A stretch of DNA of 31,526 nucleotides from Bugula neritina (taxonomy: Eukaryota; Bryozoa; Gymnolaemata; Cheilostomatida; Bugulidae), in the NCBI GenBank assembly GCA_964035545.1, contig CAXIUT010000086.1:1-31526 (forward strand), in the 5' to 3' direction. Numbering within the stretch: the stretch's first letter is position 1; the number at the start of each line of letters is the position of its first letter. The translations under genes and the position numbers were made by a program. Below are positions 10,793-23,657 of the stretch, piece after piece. The notes under the pieces were generated by a model, which saw nothing but the letters and a program-made list of their open reading frames with translations, did no database searches and was not told the origin of the DNA.

Positions 10793-13700
10793 TCAGCATT
10801 CTTTTAAATTTTTCTTTTATTGTTTTCTTAATTTAGTTCTGATACTTTCACCAGGTTAATTGACAGCTTTTTAACTGGATTCTGCTTTATCTAGACTGGG
10901 ATGGTAGACTTTCTTTTTGTTTAATGATTTCTTTGCTGATCTGTTGCCTTTTGCTTTTACACTGCCTTTAATCTTAGTAGCATTGGTATTGGTTGAATTG
11001 TCTTACTCTTGTTCTGGATGGTTAGCAATTGTCAATGATACTTGTTCTACTCCTTCTAGGATGATATCCATGAACATTTAGATGTCTTTTTCTATGATGT
11101 TAATTTTTTAAAGGAATGTAATATCTTATTAGTATGATGTTTGTTTGATGATTTCTTCAAGTTTTAAATAAGGATTATTAATATGATCGAAATTACTATT
11201 ATATGTTTTGATTTGCTGGGCAGACTATTTGTATTGAGAGAAATATGCCAAAGCACTGATCATTTATCGATAAGCCAAAACGATATTAGTTTATTTTGCT
11301 TGCATAGTGATATCTTTATTACTTTTTAATTTAATTATCAAATTTTCAATAAAAATTTGGTTACTGGTAGTAAGTTTATGCAAGCAGAAAACGATTTAGC
11401 TGAGTTCTATGTAATCTAGTACTTTTTGGCATTTTATAAGTTTTAACATAAAAGTAAAAGTTAAAGGTTTTTATCTAAGCATATCGTTATTGATAAGATC
11501 TCCTACTTTTTTGACTAAGGTGCTTTTGATTTTGATTTATTTTTTTTATTTTACCAAGTAGATGTTAGATTTCTTATGCGTTATTTGTGAAAACAAAGAT
11601 AGACATTATTTTTGTTTTTAATTAAAATTAAACATACAAAAAGGAGTGGTATCTTTAAGATTAAATACAAGTTAGCATAATTCTATTGATTAGCATAAAT
11701 TGATAAACAGCACTTTATCTTAAGTTTACTTGGTGTATATTTAAGTGAGCATTTTAGTGGTTATTTGATTGACTTTATCTGAAGGATGTATGAATCCAAA
11801 ATATAGATATTTTGTAAAACTATATAATCCTTACATCCCACACTTTAGTAGATTGTATAATATTTAATAAAAAATTTAGACAAATTATTAATCTTATTGC
11901 ACTTATTGGTATCTTATTAAATTATGAAATCTTTTTGAAAATTGCTATCTAATAAAACTGAGTAGTTGTATGCTGGTTGATGGCAACAGTGATGCGAAAA
12001 GGTTGTACATTGATTTCAGCAAAATAAAACTTTCAGTTTATTGATCGTTTAAACGGTTGAGTATTGATATTAGTCTGGAATCGATGAATATGATTTTCGG
12101 GTTGGTTTTCCAGAAGTATCTGAGGAGTAGTAAAAATTTTTTATAGAAGTTTACGAGTTGTTGATTTTATTTTATCACTTAGTCTGATAGTTATAAAGTA
12201 GATATGACAATATTGTAGATTCTAACGAACATGGATGTCGTTTATAATGTTATTTATGAAGAATATGTTTTTTATTTTAGTTTTTTGTTGTTATTTTATG
12301 TCATTTTCTAGAGATGATGATAGAATGCTTGGACTTTTTGTTGATCTATGTGGTATTTTTATATTTGTGTTACTAGTATGACTGTGATATAGAGACATCT
12401 GTTGAGTGTGAGGTAGCTGATCGTAAGTTATTAATTATATTTTTTATTTTTTTGATATTTTTGTTTGTTCTAGACATATTTATTGAAAAATAGACGACTG
12501 AATCGTTCGTAGTTGGCAAGTATGTTGAGTTCTAGTTCTTATAGTTGGTCTAGAAAGAGATGGATATTGACTAGTAGACAAATTTCAAGTTACAAATACT
12601 CGATGGATGATGATTTGATAGATTATCTTAATAAAGAGGACAAGTTGTGGAGTTATTATTATATTTTCGAGTTGAGGATGATGGGTTATATGATTTGATT
12701 GGTAGATTTTCTTTTGCTTTTGAGCCATATTTGTTTATAGTTGACTAGATCTTTACTAGTTGTTATTAGTTTGTTAGTATTGCTGCAGATCAGTAGAGTA
12801 TTTAAGAGGTCTAATTTGACATAATTAGGTAGTTATTTATCTGTTTATTTAGATGTACAGATTAGAAGTTATAAGAATCGAGAGGAATTGATGAATACGT
12901 TGAGTTGTTGTATATTTTTTAGTGATTTATTGGTTTTTGATTGATATTTTTTTTGTTGGCATATTTATTATTTAAAGTTGATAATATCTGCATAGACAAA
13001 TTAAATCACTACTGTTAGATTATAATTGATAACTTCCATAGTCTATTTACTACAATTTTATTTAGAAGTAATTTCAATCATCTGTCTAACTATCTACTTA
13101 CCAACTTCATTGATTTTACTAATCATATTTTGATTGATTTTGATTTAAGTCAAAATTGCTAGTATCAATTTTTATTAAACTTAATCTAATGAATGTATTT
13201 CGATTTGATTCCATGTGTAGGTTTGAAGATGTTTTTATATTTAATCTAACAAAATAGATTTGATTTCTGATGACTAACTTTGACATAGTTAGTCGAGTGA
13301 AGATAAAACTGTTTGTAGCAATTTCGATATATTATCATGGATTAGTATTTTTGATGTATTTTATGGATGATATTAGTATTTTTTGACAATGTTAGTTATA
13401 AATATTAAACTATGCAAGTAGCAACTTCCAAGAAGACTATACTTGTCTTTTGATTATTACTTTTAGTTGATAAATTTCATATTATAGACTAGTTTATCAA
13501 GAATATCGATAGAATTACTGACCATATCCATATTTTACATATCTATAATAGATCGACAGATATATTGATAGAGATCTTGTCTTTATGATATTTTATGTTT
13601 ATTTTTGAAGAAGATGTCTGATAAAAATTATAGACTTATTGAACTGACATTGTGATTGCTGTCTCTGAGTCGATATTGCAATCCTTTGATTATTTTATTT

Positions 13701-15355
13701 TTGTAGTTGCTTATTTAATATTTTTATTGGTTTTGCAACAATCCGTAAGAATCGAATAAAAAGTTAGTTATTGATGATTTGCTTATCAGTTTTATACTTC
13801 TCTATCTGATTTTATCGTCTTTTGCGTTCCAGAATATAAGAGTTATTTGAATGAGATTGGTTATTATCTATTTTATTGATAACTGTGCATGTGAAAAGAT
13901 AAAAGTGTTGTAGAGTTGATCTATTATCTATGCTGATATAGTCTATTAGATGTTGTTCATGGCGATGTTGCTATTGATATTGAACTATTATTCATATTTT
14001 TTTGTTTTATCTTGTTTTTTTGGTTATATTGAATGATAGATTAGCATTGCTTTTAGGGCTTATTTTATTTTAGGAATGCGGCAGTGGTGGGATTCGTTCC
14101 AGTATTTGCTTAGAATTAGAGGAGAGAATATCATGAGGTTTAGTTTGTCATTTGGTTGGGAATTTACGCTTTTGCAGCAGTTTTAGCAAATGGTGATAAC
14201 TGTGTTATGATTTTATGATATTTTAATAGATATTTTTTGATAAATTAGTCTTTATAAGGTGTTTCCTTTTTTTTATCCACAGTAACTGCAAATTCCATTG
14301 AAACTGACTTGTATTTTAGCAGATGTATACTATATAATTTTATTAGCATTCTTTTAGCAAAGTTAAAGCATAGCAGTAATATTTTAAAGCGAGAAGACTT
14401 ATTTATTTGATATTTTATGTTGTTATTTATCTTGACTAAGTGAATAATATATTTTGAATCTTTACTATATGAGCAAGCTGACGTGTTTTAGAAAGAAAGG
14501 GATGATAGGTAGTTATAATTAGCCTATATTTTGAACTAGACATTTGACTAGATCTTTGAAGAGGTTGAGTTAATCATATTAATCTAGAATTATTTTATTG
14601 ATTATTTATTTGATGTATCTATTGATATATTTATCATAGACTTGTTTGAGTGTCATCTATCCTTTCTATCTTAGTTATTTATTTCTTATCTATTTTAGCT
14701 ATTATAAATTCTTTTGGATTATTCTTAACACCAAAAACCAAATAACATCGATTTTATTTCCACTCAACAAAGTACATTCTATAGTTATTTTATCTCTATT
14801 AGTTTTTTTATTAGCTTTCTTTGTTTTCAGTTAACTAGTATTTAAATGAAAATCATAGTAGTGTCCAATAATTTAACTGATGAAGTTACAGGTGCTGGGT
14901 ATGGTTATTTTATTTGGAGTTATTTTTGATAAGATGAGTTATGTTAGATTCTGTATGACTGTTAGTTATATTTGTTGGACTGCTTTTTGGTATGATGACT
15001 AACTGAGTCTTTTTGATCTGGTTTACATGTTGTATTGGTTGGTTATGTTGTTTATCTTTTTTATTATTTGAAGTGACTAGATTAAGCATCCATTTTTATC
15101 TTATTACTCTAAATAGCATTGATTTTATATTAAAGAAATGTAGGTGTTTATTTTTTTTATCCTCTAGATCCTCTATTGTTTTAGTTTTGATATTTCTGTG
15201 CCTGGCTGATGGGTATCAATAGGTGATTAGAATGTTTGGATGTATTTGTCTGTCAGACCGAAAAGGAGAGTGAAGTATTGGATTCCTTTTAGGTTTTTTG
15301 GAGGTTATTGTTGTTCGTAAAAGACGGGTTTGGAATTTGATTTTGCTTGCCGCAT
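10793..15355 (-). CDS. Very large helical-repeat protein, possible Scc2/NIPBL-type cohesin loader
   Basis: A single TGA-free frame of 1521 codons (1520 residues), from ATG 15355 to TGA 10793, with no intron required. The protein is leucine/isoleucine-rich with continuous amphipathic helices typical of HEAT-repeat solenoids, for example a DDKIRQRSIKLISKS segment followed about 40 residues later by LRDSNHNVSSISLQFLSD. A C-x2-C...C-x2-C pair (CSYCG and CQNCC) lies near residue 400. Towards the C-terminal third, GLYSFTKYLYFGFIHPSDKV followed by a TKMLTQIYTK helix resembles the Scc2/NIPBL C-terminal region in layout. The last 90 residues are basic and disordered. Scc2 loads cohesin on chromatin. 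The assignment is an inference from overall pattern; other HEAT giants are possible. The reality of the coding frame is strongly supported by its length. The plus-strand hydrophobic ORFs in this span are its shadows. Confidence 0.7.
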
Positions 15356-15655
15356 TTATATAGGCAACTATTTGAATTATTATTTTAAGAGGGCTCAAAT
15401 TAGCAAGAAATGCATATTTAATATTTGAATAATATCAATAAACATAAATATATTCATTCAATACAACATGATATATTAAATAGATAAGTAAATGATGGAA
15501 GATAGTAGAGATAGTTGGTTAATAATATATTAAAGGTCAGAAGGCGTAACAGGAGGCAAGTGATACTAAGAAGTAAAGGCCTACTCATCAAAATAATAAA
15601 ACCTTAGAAGGATCAAATTATGACTTCCACACTTTAATAAATATAAACCTTTTTA
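15356..15655. other. Gene-free stretch upstream of the large helical gene
   Basis: About 300 bases between the start of the large minus-strand gene and the end of the next minus-strand ORF. It is AT-rich, with no recognisable RNA, repeat or conserved motif. It presumably holds the promoter of the large gene. A second short minus-strand frame (15613-15750, 45 codons, start MESTEKMSLD) overlaps its right edge and cannot be confirmed. Confidence 0.5.
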
Positions 15656-15856
15656 TCAATTCTTATGGGATTTAGTCTCAACAATCGATCCCATAATTAT
15701 TTAATAGGCTTGAACTCGATGTCCAAACTCATCTTTTCGGTTGATTCCATCACAAAACAATATCTTCAGCCATGATTCATGATAATCTGTGACTAGTTCT
15801 TAGTCTTTATTGATTTTTTACTAACCCATAGAATACTCACTATTTACTTTGTTCAT
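15656..15856 (-). CDS. Small ORF, unknown protein
   Basis: 66 residues from ATG 15856 to TGA 15656, starting MNKVNSEYSMGQQKINKDQE and ending in a Lys/His-rich tail. It has a balanced composition (YHESWLKILFCDGINRKDEF) that looks coding. The frame is open for 57 more codons upstream, right back to the TGA of the eS28 gene at 16028-16030, so an N-terminal extension beginning at a non-ATG or spliced start is possible. Two other frames across the same stretch also look protein-like: a minus-strand one at 15613-15750 and a plus-strand one at 15492-15744. I therefore cannot be sure which, if any, is used. No family recognised. Confidence 0.35.
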
Positions 15857-16027
15857 AAATTATCTCTAAAGCACCTGATAATCTAGTTTAAAAGAAGAGA
15901 AAGCACTTGAAAGTGATAGATTTCTTCCTATTTGAGTGGTAGTGGATGATAGAGTGATAATGTTGGTGTGAAGAGGAGGTGTTGATAGTATGAATAGATA
16001 GAGATATTGAATTAAATGGGTGTACAA

Positions 16028-16234
16028 TCATCTAAGTCTTCTGGCTTATCTTTCGCTTTCCATGAGTTCGAGGACATCACCGATTTTGACTGGGCCTTTA
16101 ACATTTCTGATAAGATGACGTTTATCTGCTTCTTTTCCTGAGATGAGGATCACTTTCACTTGGGTAATACCTCCTCTTGATCCGGTTCTGCCTAATAGTT
16201 GAGTCACTCTTGCCTTAACTGGTTCTGAATCCAT
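16028..16234 (-). CDS. RPS28: 40S ribosomal protein eS28
   Basis: 68 residues, full length for eS28 (human 69). It is a small-subunit protein near the mRNA exit region. The start [20 protein letters not shown], the core [20 protein letters not shown] and the end ESERQARRLR match the family closely. The Gln in this final motif is encoded by TAA at 16046-16048; a standard-code reading would truncate the protein six residues early, so this is a direct demonstration of the reassigned code. It ends at TGA 16028. It lies 82 bases downstream of paralogue B of the small membrane protein, on the same strand. No intron is seen. Confidence 0.97.
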
Positions 16235-16286
16235 GTGGTGATTACTATAATATCAATTAATATTATTTCTATTTTTTATCTTTTAT

Positions 16287-16332
16287 TCAATTATCATTTC
16301 TAAACCAAATCAATTATCATTTCTAAACCAAA
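16287..16332. repeat. 23-bp tandem duplication at a gene 3' end
   Basis: Two perfect adjacent copies of a 23-base unit (beginning TCAATTATCATTTCTAAACC), at 16287-16309 and 16310-16332. The second copy contains the TGA of the minus-strand gene at 16317-16718 and its last two codons, so the duplication copied the stop codon into the 3' flank. It is a recent-looking local duplication. Confidence 0.9.
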
Positions 16333-16718
16333 TCTATCTCTCCATTTAACTCTAGTATATCTCCTGTCAATTCAAATCTTTCTAGCCTGGCCTTATTTAC
16401 TTCAAATGCTTTCCTTTTTGCTTCTACTATTTGTACTTTTATAGAGTTATGAATGTATAAAGTAGGAGCCAAAAGAAGAACCATATTGATTCCTATTTTA
16501 CCAATAAAGGGCATAAATCCTGATCCAAATTTGATGTATTTATTGAAAGGAATTAAAAATGCTAAAGAAAATGCAAAGGTTGTGAATATTTTAGATTTGT
16601 ATTTGCCTGATAGTTATTGTAATTTTTATAGACTATGTTTATCTATGAGTATTTTTTATAGTTGTGAATATTTATTGAGAATATAATTGAATCTTTACTG
16701 TGTGGGATGTGAATGCAT
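16317..16718 (-). CDS. Small two-helix membrane protein, paralogue B
   Basis: 133 residues from ATG 16718 to TGA 16317. Family unknown. The N-terminus is polar and Q/K-rich. Two hydrophobic stretches follow, first FTTFAFSLAFLIPFN and then KIGINMVLLLAPTLYIH, with a Lys/Phe/Gly turn between them. The tail is charged and rich in Glu/Lys/Leu. It is a clear paralogue of the 10261-10659 gene over about 55 residues, while N- and C-termini differ. Its ATG faces the plus-strand gene at 16873, so a 154-base intergenic region probably serves both. The in-frame ATG at 16512-16514 would cut off the first hydrophobic stretch, so the upstream start is preferred. A membrane hairpin protein is likely; its role is unknown. 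Confidence 0.75.
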
Positions 16719-16872
16719 CAATTCTGTATATTATCTTACTTGAAAATCATTTGCTAACATCTTGTTATCTTTTATTAATTATCAAATATTATCAAAAATA
16801 TCGATATTATCACAATTAATCAGATTTATTTAATTTATAAATGAAGATTGATATTTTCTTTTATTATAGTAA

Positions 16873-17844
16873 ATGGCAACAAATGGAAGAAAACCATTCG
16901 AGTTGGAAATGAGAAGGAATTATTATGTGAATCATGTCAAAAGGTTACAAGAACTCAGTGGACCGAATAATCCTATGAGAAAAACTCTGCTTAAAGAAAA
17001 ACAAGAGACAGATGCTTTGATTAAAAAATCACATTAGTTTCATAAGAAAAGTTTAAAAGAATAGCTAGATAAAAGATAAAGAACAGAAAGAACTTCTAGA
17101 AATCATTATGATACAATTAAATCAACTTTAAAATAGTAGCTAAGTAGAAAATTATTGACAATTCCTTAGCGACATAAACCTGATACATTCTTTAGAGATC
17201 AGGATAACTTAAAACTGATTGATAGGATAATGAATACCAAGTCATAATTTAATTTTAGAAGTGAGTCTTTGACTCATTTAAGAAAGAAGAAGGAAAATAC
17301 AACTATAGAAGACTATTCATAGCTATATTAAGAACTAAATAGTAAAGGTGAGGATAAGACTAAAGTAGTGTTTAGATTTGATAAAACTAGAAATAATGTA
17401 AAGCTATAGCTAAAGTTTTTAAATGTTTAAAATGTATTCAAAGAGAAAAATTATAGATATTTTAAGACTGTGCTCTAAAATGAAGATAGTGTAAAATCTT
17501 CAACAGTTTGTTCTTTGAAATTGCTTCTATCTTCTTAAATTATAGTTGAAATTCCACCTAAAAATACTAAATTATCTTTTGTTTAAAAAGTAGGAGATAA
17601 AGATATTCTGAGATTCAAAATATAGTTTAAAGAAGAATATCTCAATGAAAAGAAGAGCATTAGAAAGATTGTTGCTGTTGAGGATACTAGAAATAAGTCT
17701 ATTGGGTTGGTTGAGGTCAAATTCAAAAAGAAGAAAAAAAGAAGATTAGCAAAAATTAACTAAAATGGAGAAAGTAGAATCCAATAATATTAAAGTATGA
17801 ATATTTCTAGAACTAATGATTATAGTGAATTATCAGTCCGATGA
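16873..17844 (+). CDS. Basic protein of unknown function
   Basis: 323 residues from ATG 16873 to TGA 17842-17844, with about two dozen TAA/TAG Gln codons. The first 140 residues are charged and probably helical (start MATNGRKPFELEMRRNYYVN), with several RR/KR pairs. The second half alternates hydrophobic and polar residues (VVFRFDKTRNNVKLQLKFL, VCSLKLLLSSQIIVEIPP), suggesting beta structure. A KKKKKRR cluster near residue 290 could act in nuclear import. It is divergent from paralogue B and lies 360 bases upstream of BiP on the same strand. I do not recognise the family. Confidence 0.75.
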
Positions 17845-18204
17845 TTTTACATATACTATCTATCCAAAAATAACATCAATAAATATTAATATTTATCAAT
17901 ACAAGAGCAACGGCTTTGTTATCTATGGTTATAGATTTTATTCTGAAATAGTTTATTTTGATGATTATACATTGATCTTGATCTCGATCTCGAGAGTAAA
18001 CAGCTATTTTCAGACAATTTTTGATTTACTAGTCAATTTGCAAACTAACTTTGTAGGTTTTTGATATTTTTTTATTATTTTAGAAGAGGAGATGATGATG
18101 TGTTCGTGCTGATTGATATAATAAGACTAGCTATAAAATTCACACGTGAAATATTCTATAAATTAATCATTTAAACATCATACGTATAAATATTTAAATC
18201 ATAA
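17845..18204. other. Intergenic region upstream of BiP
   Basis: 360 bases without a supported gene. A plus-strand frame at 17816-18064 (82 codons) is open, but it starts inside the previous gene and shows no family resemblance. The segment next to BiP contains CTATAAAAT (18131-18139) and the short inverted repeat TTCACACGTGAA (18139-18150), which could be promoter elements of this stress-type gene. Nothing else was recognised. Confidence 0.45.
18139..18150. promoter_or_regulatory. Possible regulatory inverted repeat upstream of BiP
   Basis: TTCACACGTGAA: TTCAC and its complement GTGAA flank a 2-base spacer, with an embedded ACGTG core, 55 bases before the BiP ATG. ACGTG cores occur in ER-stress elements of other eukaryotes, but whether ciliates use them is not known to me. 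It is overlapped at its left end by an A/T-rich TATA-like stretch. Confidence 0.25.
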
Positions 18205-20154
<1,950 letters not shown>

Positions 20155-20250
20155 TTTTGTATCACAATTATCAAATTTACTCTTTTCTTATCACAAAATA
20201 ATTCTACTTAATGGTCTTTTCATCAATTAATAATAAAAATATAATTATAA

Positions 20251-22113
20251 ATGCATAATGACAAGACTAATTCAGTTCAATAGGTCTTGATCGAATAATA
20301 TAAAAATGCTATTTATTTGAGTATTCCTCTAAAAAATGTATAAAAATAATCTCAGACAAAGCAATAGACTTTAAAAAATATAAACTATCTTTCCCCTCGA
20401 GATTTATAATTTAAATCAGGCAATTTTAAATAAAATAATAACTATAATATTAGAGATGGATATGATTTTGGGTTAACTATTGACGATGATGGCAATGTAT
20501 TATTTGCTAGATGGAAAAATGGTAAGATAAAAGGTTAATATTTTTTATTTAAAAGTCATTTTATTGGAGATATGAGGATGAGTAACTAATATTAAGGGAT
20601 TTGTCAATATGGTTTAATGAATAATAATTGTTTATAAGGTGATAATTATCTCTATAATTTGCATGGGACACTTGTAAAGTCAACTTTTAAGGATAATATT
20701 ATACAAGAAAAATCATATTTTTGCTAAAAGAATAGTTATCAAACTAAAAATTAATAAAATATTCAATGTTAAGTTATTACTAATACTTATAGTCAAAATG
20801 AAGGGAAAGGAAATAGTATTAAAAAATTTAGAATTCCTCATTTTTAAGCTATTAAAGGAAACAGAGGAGAATCTAAGGTGATGGAATCAGTTGAAAGGTA
20901 ATTGATGAAAACACCTTTATAATTTTTAAAACAAATGTTTAATGAAATTAAAGAAAACAAAAGAATATAAAAGTAAAGATATTTCGATCATATTTTCAAT
21001 GAAAAAGAGGATTTTTTTGGAGTATTATAAAATACATCCAATATTGAAACATAGAGACCTTATAGTCCTCGATCTCTAATTAAAAAATAAAAAAGTTTAA
21101 GTGGATATGGAATCATTTTTCGTGATGGATGGCCATAAAGATATGGACATTTTTTGGATGGAAAACTTGATGGTTTGGGTCGAAAGTACTAGCTTCAAAT
21201 GAATTTTTACGACGGTTATTTTCTAAATGATTAACTACTTGAAGGATTTAAATTTGACTATTTCAATAAAAAATTATACAACGGCTATAGTTCAATTTTA
21301 TCAAAAGAAAAATCAACAAAAAAAGAGTTCATAATAACAAAGGAATTATAAATCGATCAACAGCACTATATAGGTGAATATAAGAAGGCATTTCACTTGA
21401 AATCACTTCATTTTACTAATAATTACTTTATTGGATCAGATTTGTTGAGACATTCTCCTTGGCCTTTCGGTGTTGTTGAGATATTAGAACATAGAAGTCC
21501 GATGAAGAAGTTGATTAAAAGACTGAGTCCTGATATGGATATTTCTTCTATTGATGGTAAGCAGGAAATTTCTGAGAATAAGGTCGAGAAGTTGTTGATT
21601 TAGCATTTAGGAGTAGAGGGGAAAGATAGGAGGTAATCTGGGAAAAGTAAAAGAATTAAATAAGGAATTTAGGAGTATTTTAAAGTTAATTAGATGAACT
21701 AATATAACAAACTTCAAAAACAAATCGAAATAGAAAAGAATAAAGATGGTTCTAGAAAAGTGAAAGAACAAAATAAAATAAAAACAAATATCAAATACTT
21801 ATAATAACCTCAACAAAAGACTTTATCAAAGCAAAATACCTAAAGATATCACTAACATAAAAAATAAAAAAAAGCTTACAAAGTAAGTGAATATGAAAGC
21901 ACTCATCCTCGAGTTCAAAAAGATTTGAGTTAATTAATTGATGAGTACAATGATTACGAGACAGAGAAGCAGTATATTTTGACTGAAAGACAGGGAACTC
22001 AACGAAAATAGAATCGGTTTAATCGGGATAAGAATGACAGACAAAAGACCAATCGAAGTATAAGTCCTTCCCTTCATGAAATATACAAAAAATATTTGAA
22101 AGTTAAGTATTGA
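20251..22113 (+). CDS. MORN-repeat-like protein
   Basis: 620 residues in one open frame from ATG 20251 to TGA 22111. At least two regions show MORN-type Gly/Tyr/Asp/Gly spacing: near residues 70-110 (RDGYDFGLTIDDDGN, ARWKNGKIKGQYF) and around 290-345 (YGIIFRDGWPQRYGHFLDGK then LDGLGRKYQ and FYDGYFLNDQLLEGF). MORN repeats often mediate membrane or cytoskeletal association. The C-terminal 200 residues are basic and Q/K-rich, with coiled-coil character and a conserved-looking SPSLHEIYKKYLK end. TAA and TAG are the main Gln codons. The gene lies between BiP and a RING membrane protein, all on the plus strand. The MORN units are degenerate, so the family call is moderate while the gene is solid. 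Confidence 0.75.
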
Positions 22114-22170
22114 AAAATATCATATATGATTACTATATTTATATTATGAGATAATTCTTATTTAACAGTG

Positions 22171-23283
22171 ATGAAAGAAAGCAGAATTGGATAAAACCCT
22201 ATCAAATGCACTATTTGTATATAATAGTACAATCGTAATAGAAGGCAACCTGTTGTAATTTGTTATAATCATCATACTATATGCAGAAAGTGTTTGGATG
22301 GTTTGAGGGGTAATCTTTTATGTCCTTTTTGTAGATAAAGGATCTAGTTGGATAAGGTAGCATCTAATGATAATATTTTAGCTTTTATTCCTCAATAAAT
22401 AGTACCAAATGTGAGGATAAACTATTTCAATCAGAACAATCTCAATAATATCAATAATTTTGAACAAAATATTTAAAATAATCATCATATTGATGAGGAG
22501 TTACCAATATTTAGAGATTATGCTGAAATTCCAGACTAAAGAATTTTCAGACATGTTGCTAATCAAGGCTATAGAATTGAATAGCCAAATCTATTTTAAG
22601 AAGTTCAAAGAATGTAGATACCTAATCGACATGTTGTTAACTAAAGATTTAATCATAGAAGAAGATTTAATAGACAAATTTAATATAACTAGTCTAACAC
22701 ATAATGTAAAAAGATAATAGCTTTCTTCATTATAATTTTTGTTCAATGTATTATAGCATTTTTAAACATTTATTTTGGAAGTTCTCCTTATAATTGTCCT
22801 GATTTTACCTAATAAATGGTGCTTAATCCGACTGGACATTGGCTAACTGCTATTGGAAGTCTTGAAACTATTCTTATTTTTATGCAGTTTATACTCTTTG
22901 CTTTAATTAAAGATATTACTGTTTCTCGAGATGGACCTTCAAGTTGCTTGGATTTGGTGTTCGGATTTCACTATTTTAAAACTTTTGTTTGGCTTTTCGT
23001 AGAAATATGTTTATTTAGTGATACTATTTCTCATTGCTAAGGAGGTTTTTATAGCTATGGAATTGTTTTTTATCAATATATTTTATTTAATTTTTCCTTG
23101 TTTGATAAAACTTTTATCTTGATTTATATATTAAATAATATTGTATTAAGTAATTCGATATCATTCTAAACTTTTTTAAACCACTTGCTTTACTCTTCTT
23201 TCATATTCGTTCTTGTTTCCATTATAGATAGAAGCTGCCTCGCTATTAGCAGGGGAGTTAGGATTGGGATCTCCTAGTAATGA
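22171..23283 (+). CDS. RING-finger membrane protein, probable E3 ubiquitin ligase
   Basis: 370 residues if read to the first in-frame TGA at 23281. The N-terminal RING is C3HC4-like: Cys13-x2-Cys16, Cys31, His35, Cys38, Cys41, Cys51-x2-Cys54 (CTIC...[11 protein letters not shown]...CPFC). A polar Asn/Arg-rich linker is followed by several hydrophobic segments from about residue 180 onward ([20 protein letters not shown], then [18 protein letters not shown] and more), consistent with a multi-pass membrane E3. The reading frame runs 123 bases into the convergent Rad6-type E2 gene, which is unusual. An alternative is a 20-base GTA..TAG intron at about 22997-23016; its removal would bring a TGA immediately and end the protein near 23019. 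The RING and first TM segments are secure; the C-terminus is not. Confidence 0.8.
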
Positions 23284-23610
23284 TCGAATTGATGTCAAAA
23301 CGGCCCAAACATCATAAATAGGACTCCATTGATTTTGAAGAATATCTAGGCAGATTCTGCCGTCAGCATAAACATTGGGATGGAACATTTTGGTTAGAAA
23401 CTTAACTTTAGGAGGTTTGGTAGGATATTAATCAGTAAACTAGAGATTAAGTTAGAATAATCCTCCTTCCCATAAGGTTCTTTCTGGTCCCTAGATGAAG
23501 GCTGTCCACAGATAAAGGTTGTTTTATTCAGGAGAGGCATTTATTCCATTCTCTTCTTCTTGGCTCAACTTTTGAAGGTCTTTTACTAATCTCTTTTATG
23601 CTGCTTTCAT
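23161..23610 (-). CDS. RAD6: Rad6/UBE2A-type ubiquitin-conjugating enzyme E2
   Basis: 149 residues (human UBE2A 152). A class I E2; Rad6 monoubiquitinates histone H2B with Bre1-type ligases and PCNA with Rad18. The catalytic segment is complete: [20 protein letters not shown] with HPN at 77-79 and the active Cys near 87. The following [17 protein letters not shown] and [16 protein letters not shown] are the strongest Rad6-specific matches. The N-terminus ([15 protein letters not shown]) lacks the Arg-rich opening typical of Rad6 but aligns from helix 1. An in-frame TGA just before the ATG fixes the start. The C-terminus VVQKSLE uses TAA as Gln and ends at TGA 23161. The last 41 codons overlap the convergent RING gene if that gene is not shortened. 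It is divergent from RTF1. Confidence 0.93.
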
Positions 23611-23657
23611 TTATCAGAAACTATTATAAAAAGTACACTTGTAGTTTGGAGTCATAA

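Noticed and set aside
10793-11606. Separate minus-strand gene starting at an ATG at 11606 with a 22- or 40-base intron
   Set aside because: The downstream frame is open far upstream without any intron, as the C-terminus of the 1520-residue protein, so no splice is needed.
11970-15222. A plus-strand multi-exon or pseudogenised membrane protein with several in-frame TGAs
   Set aside because: The minus strand has one TGA-free frame of 1521 codons across the same span; the plus-strand frames are its shadows.
15492-15744. Plus-strand two-exon small gene with a 19- or 25-base intron
   Set aside because: The minus-strand frame 15656-15856 is longer without splicing and has more natural composition; the plus-strand model needed an arbitrary intron.
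17816-18064. 82-residue plus-strand ORF between the unknown basic protein gene and BiP
   Set aside because: It starts inside the preceding coding region, has no family resemblance and no supporting context; an open frame of this size is expected by chance when only TGA stops translation.
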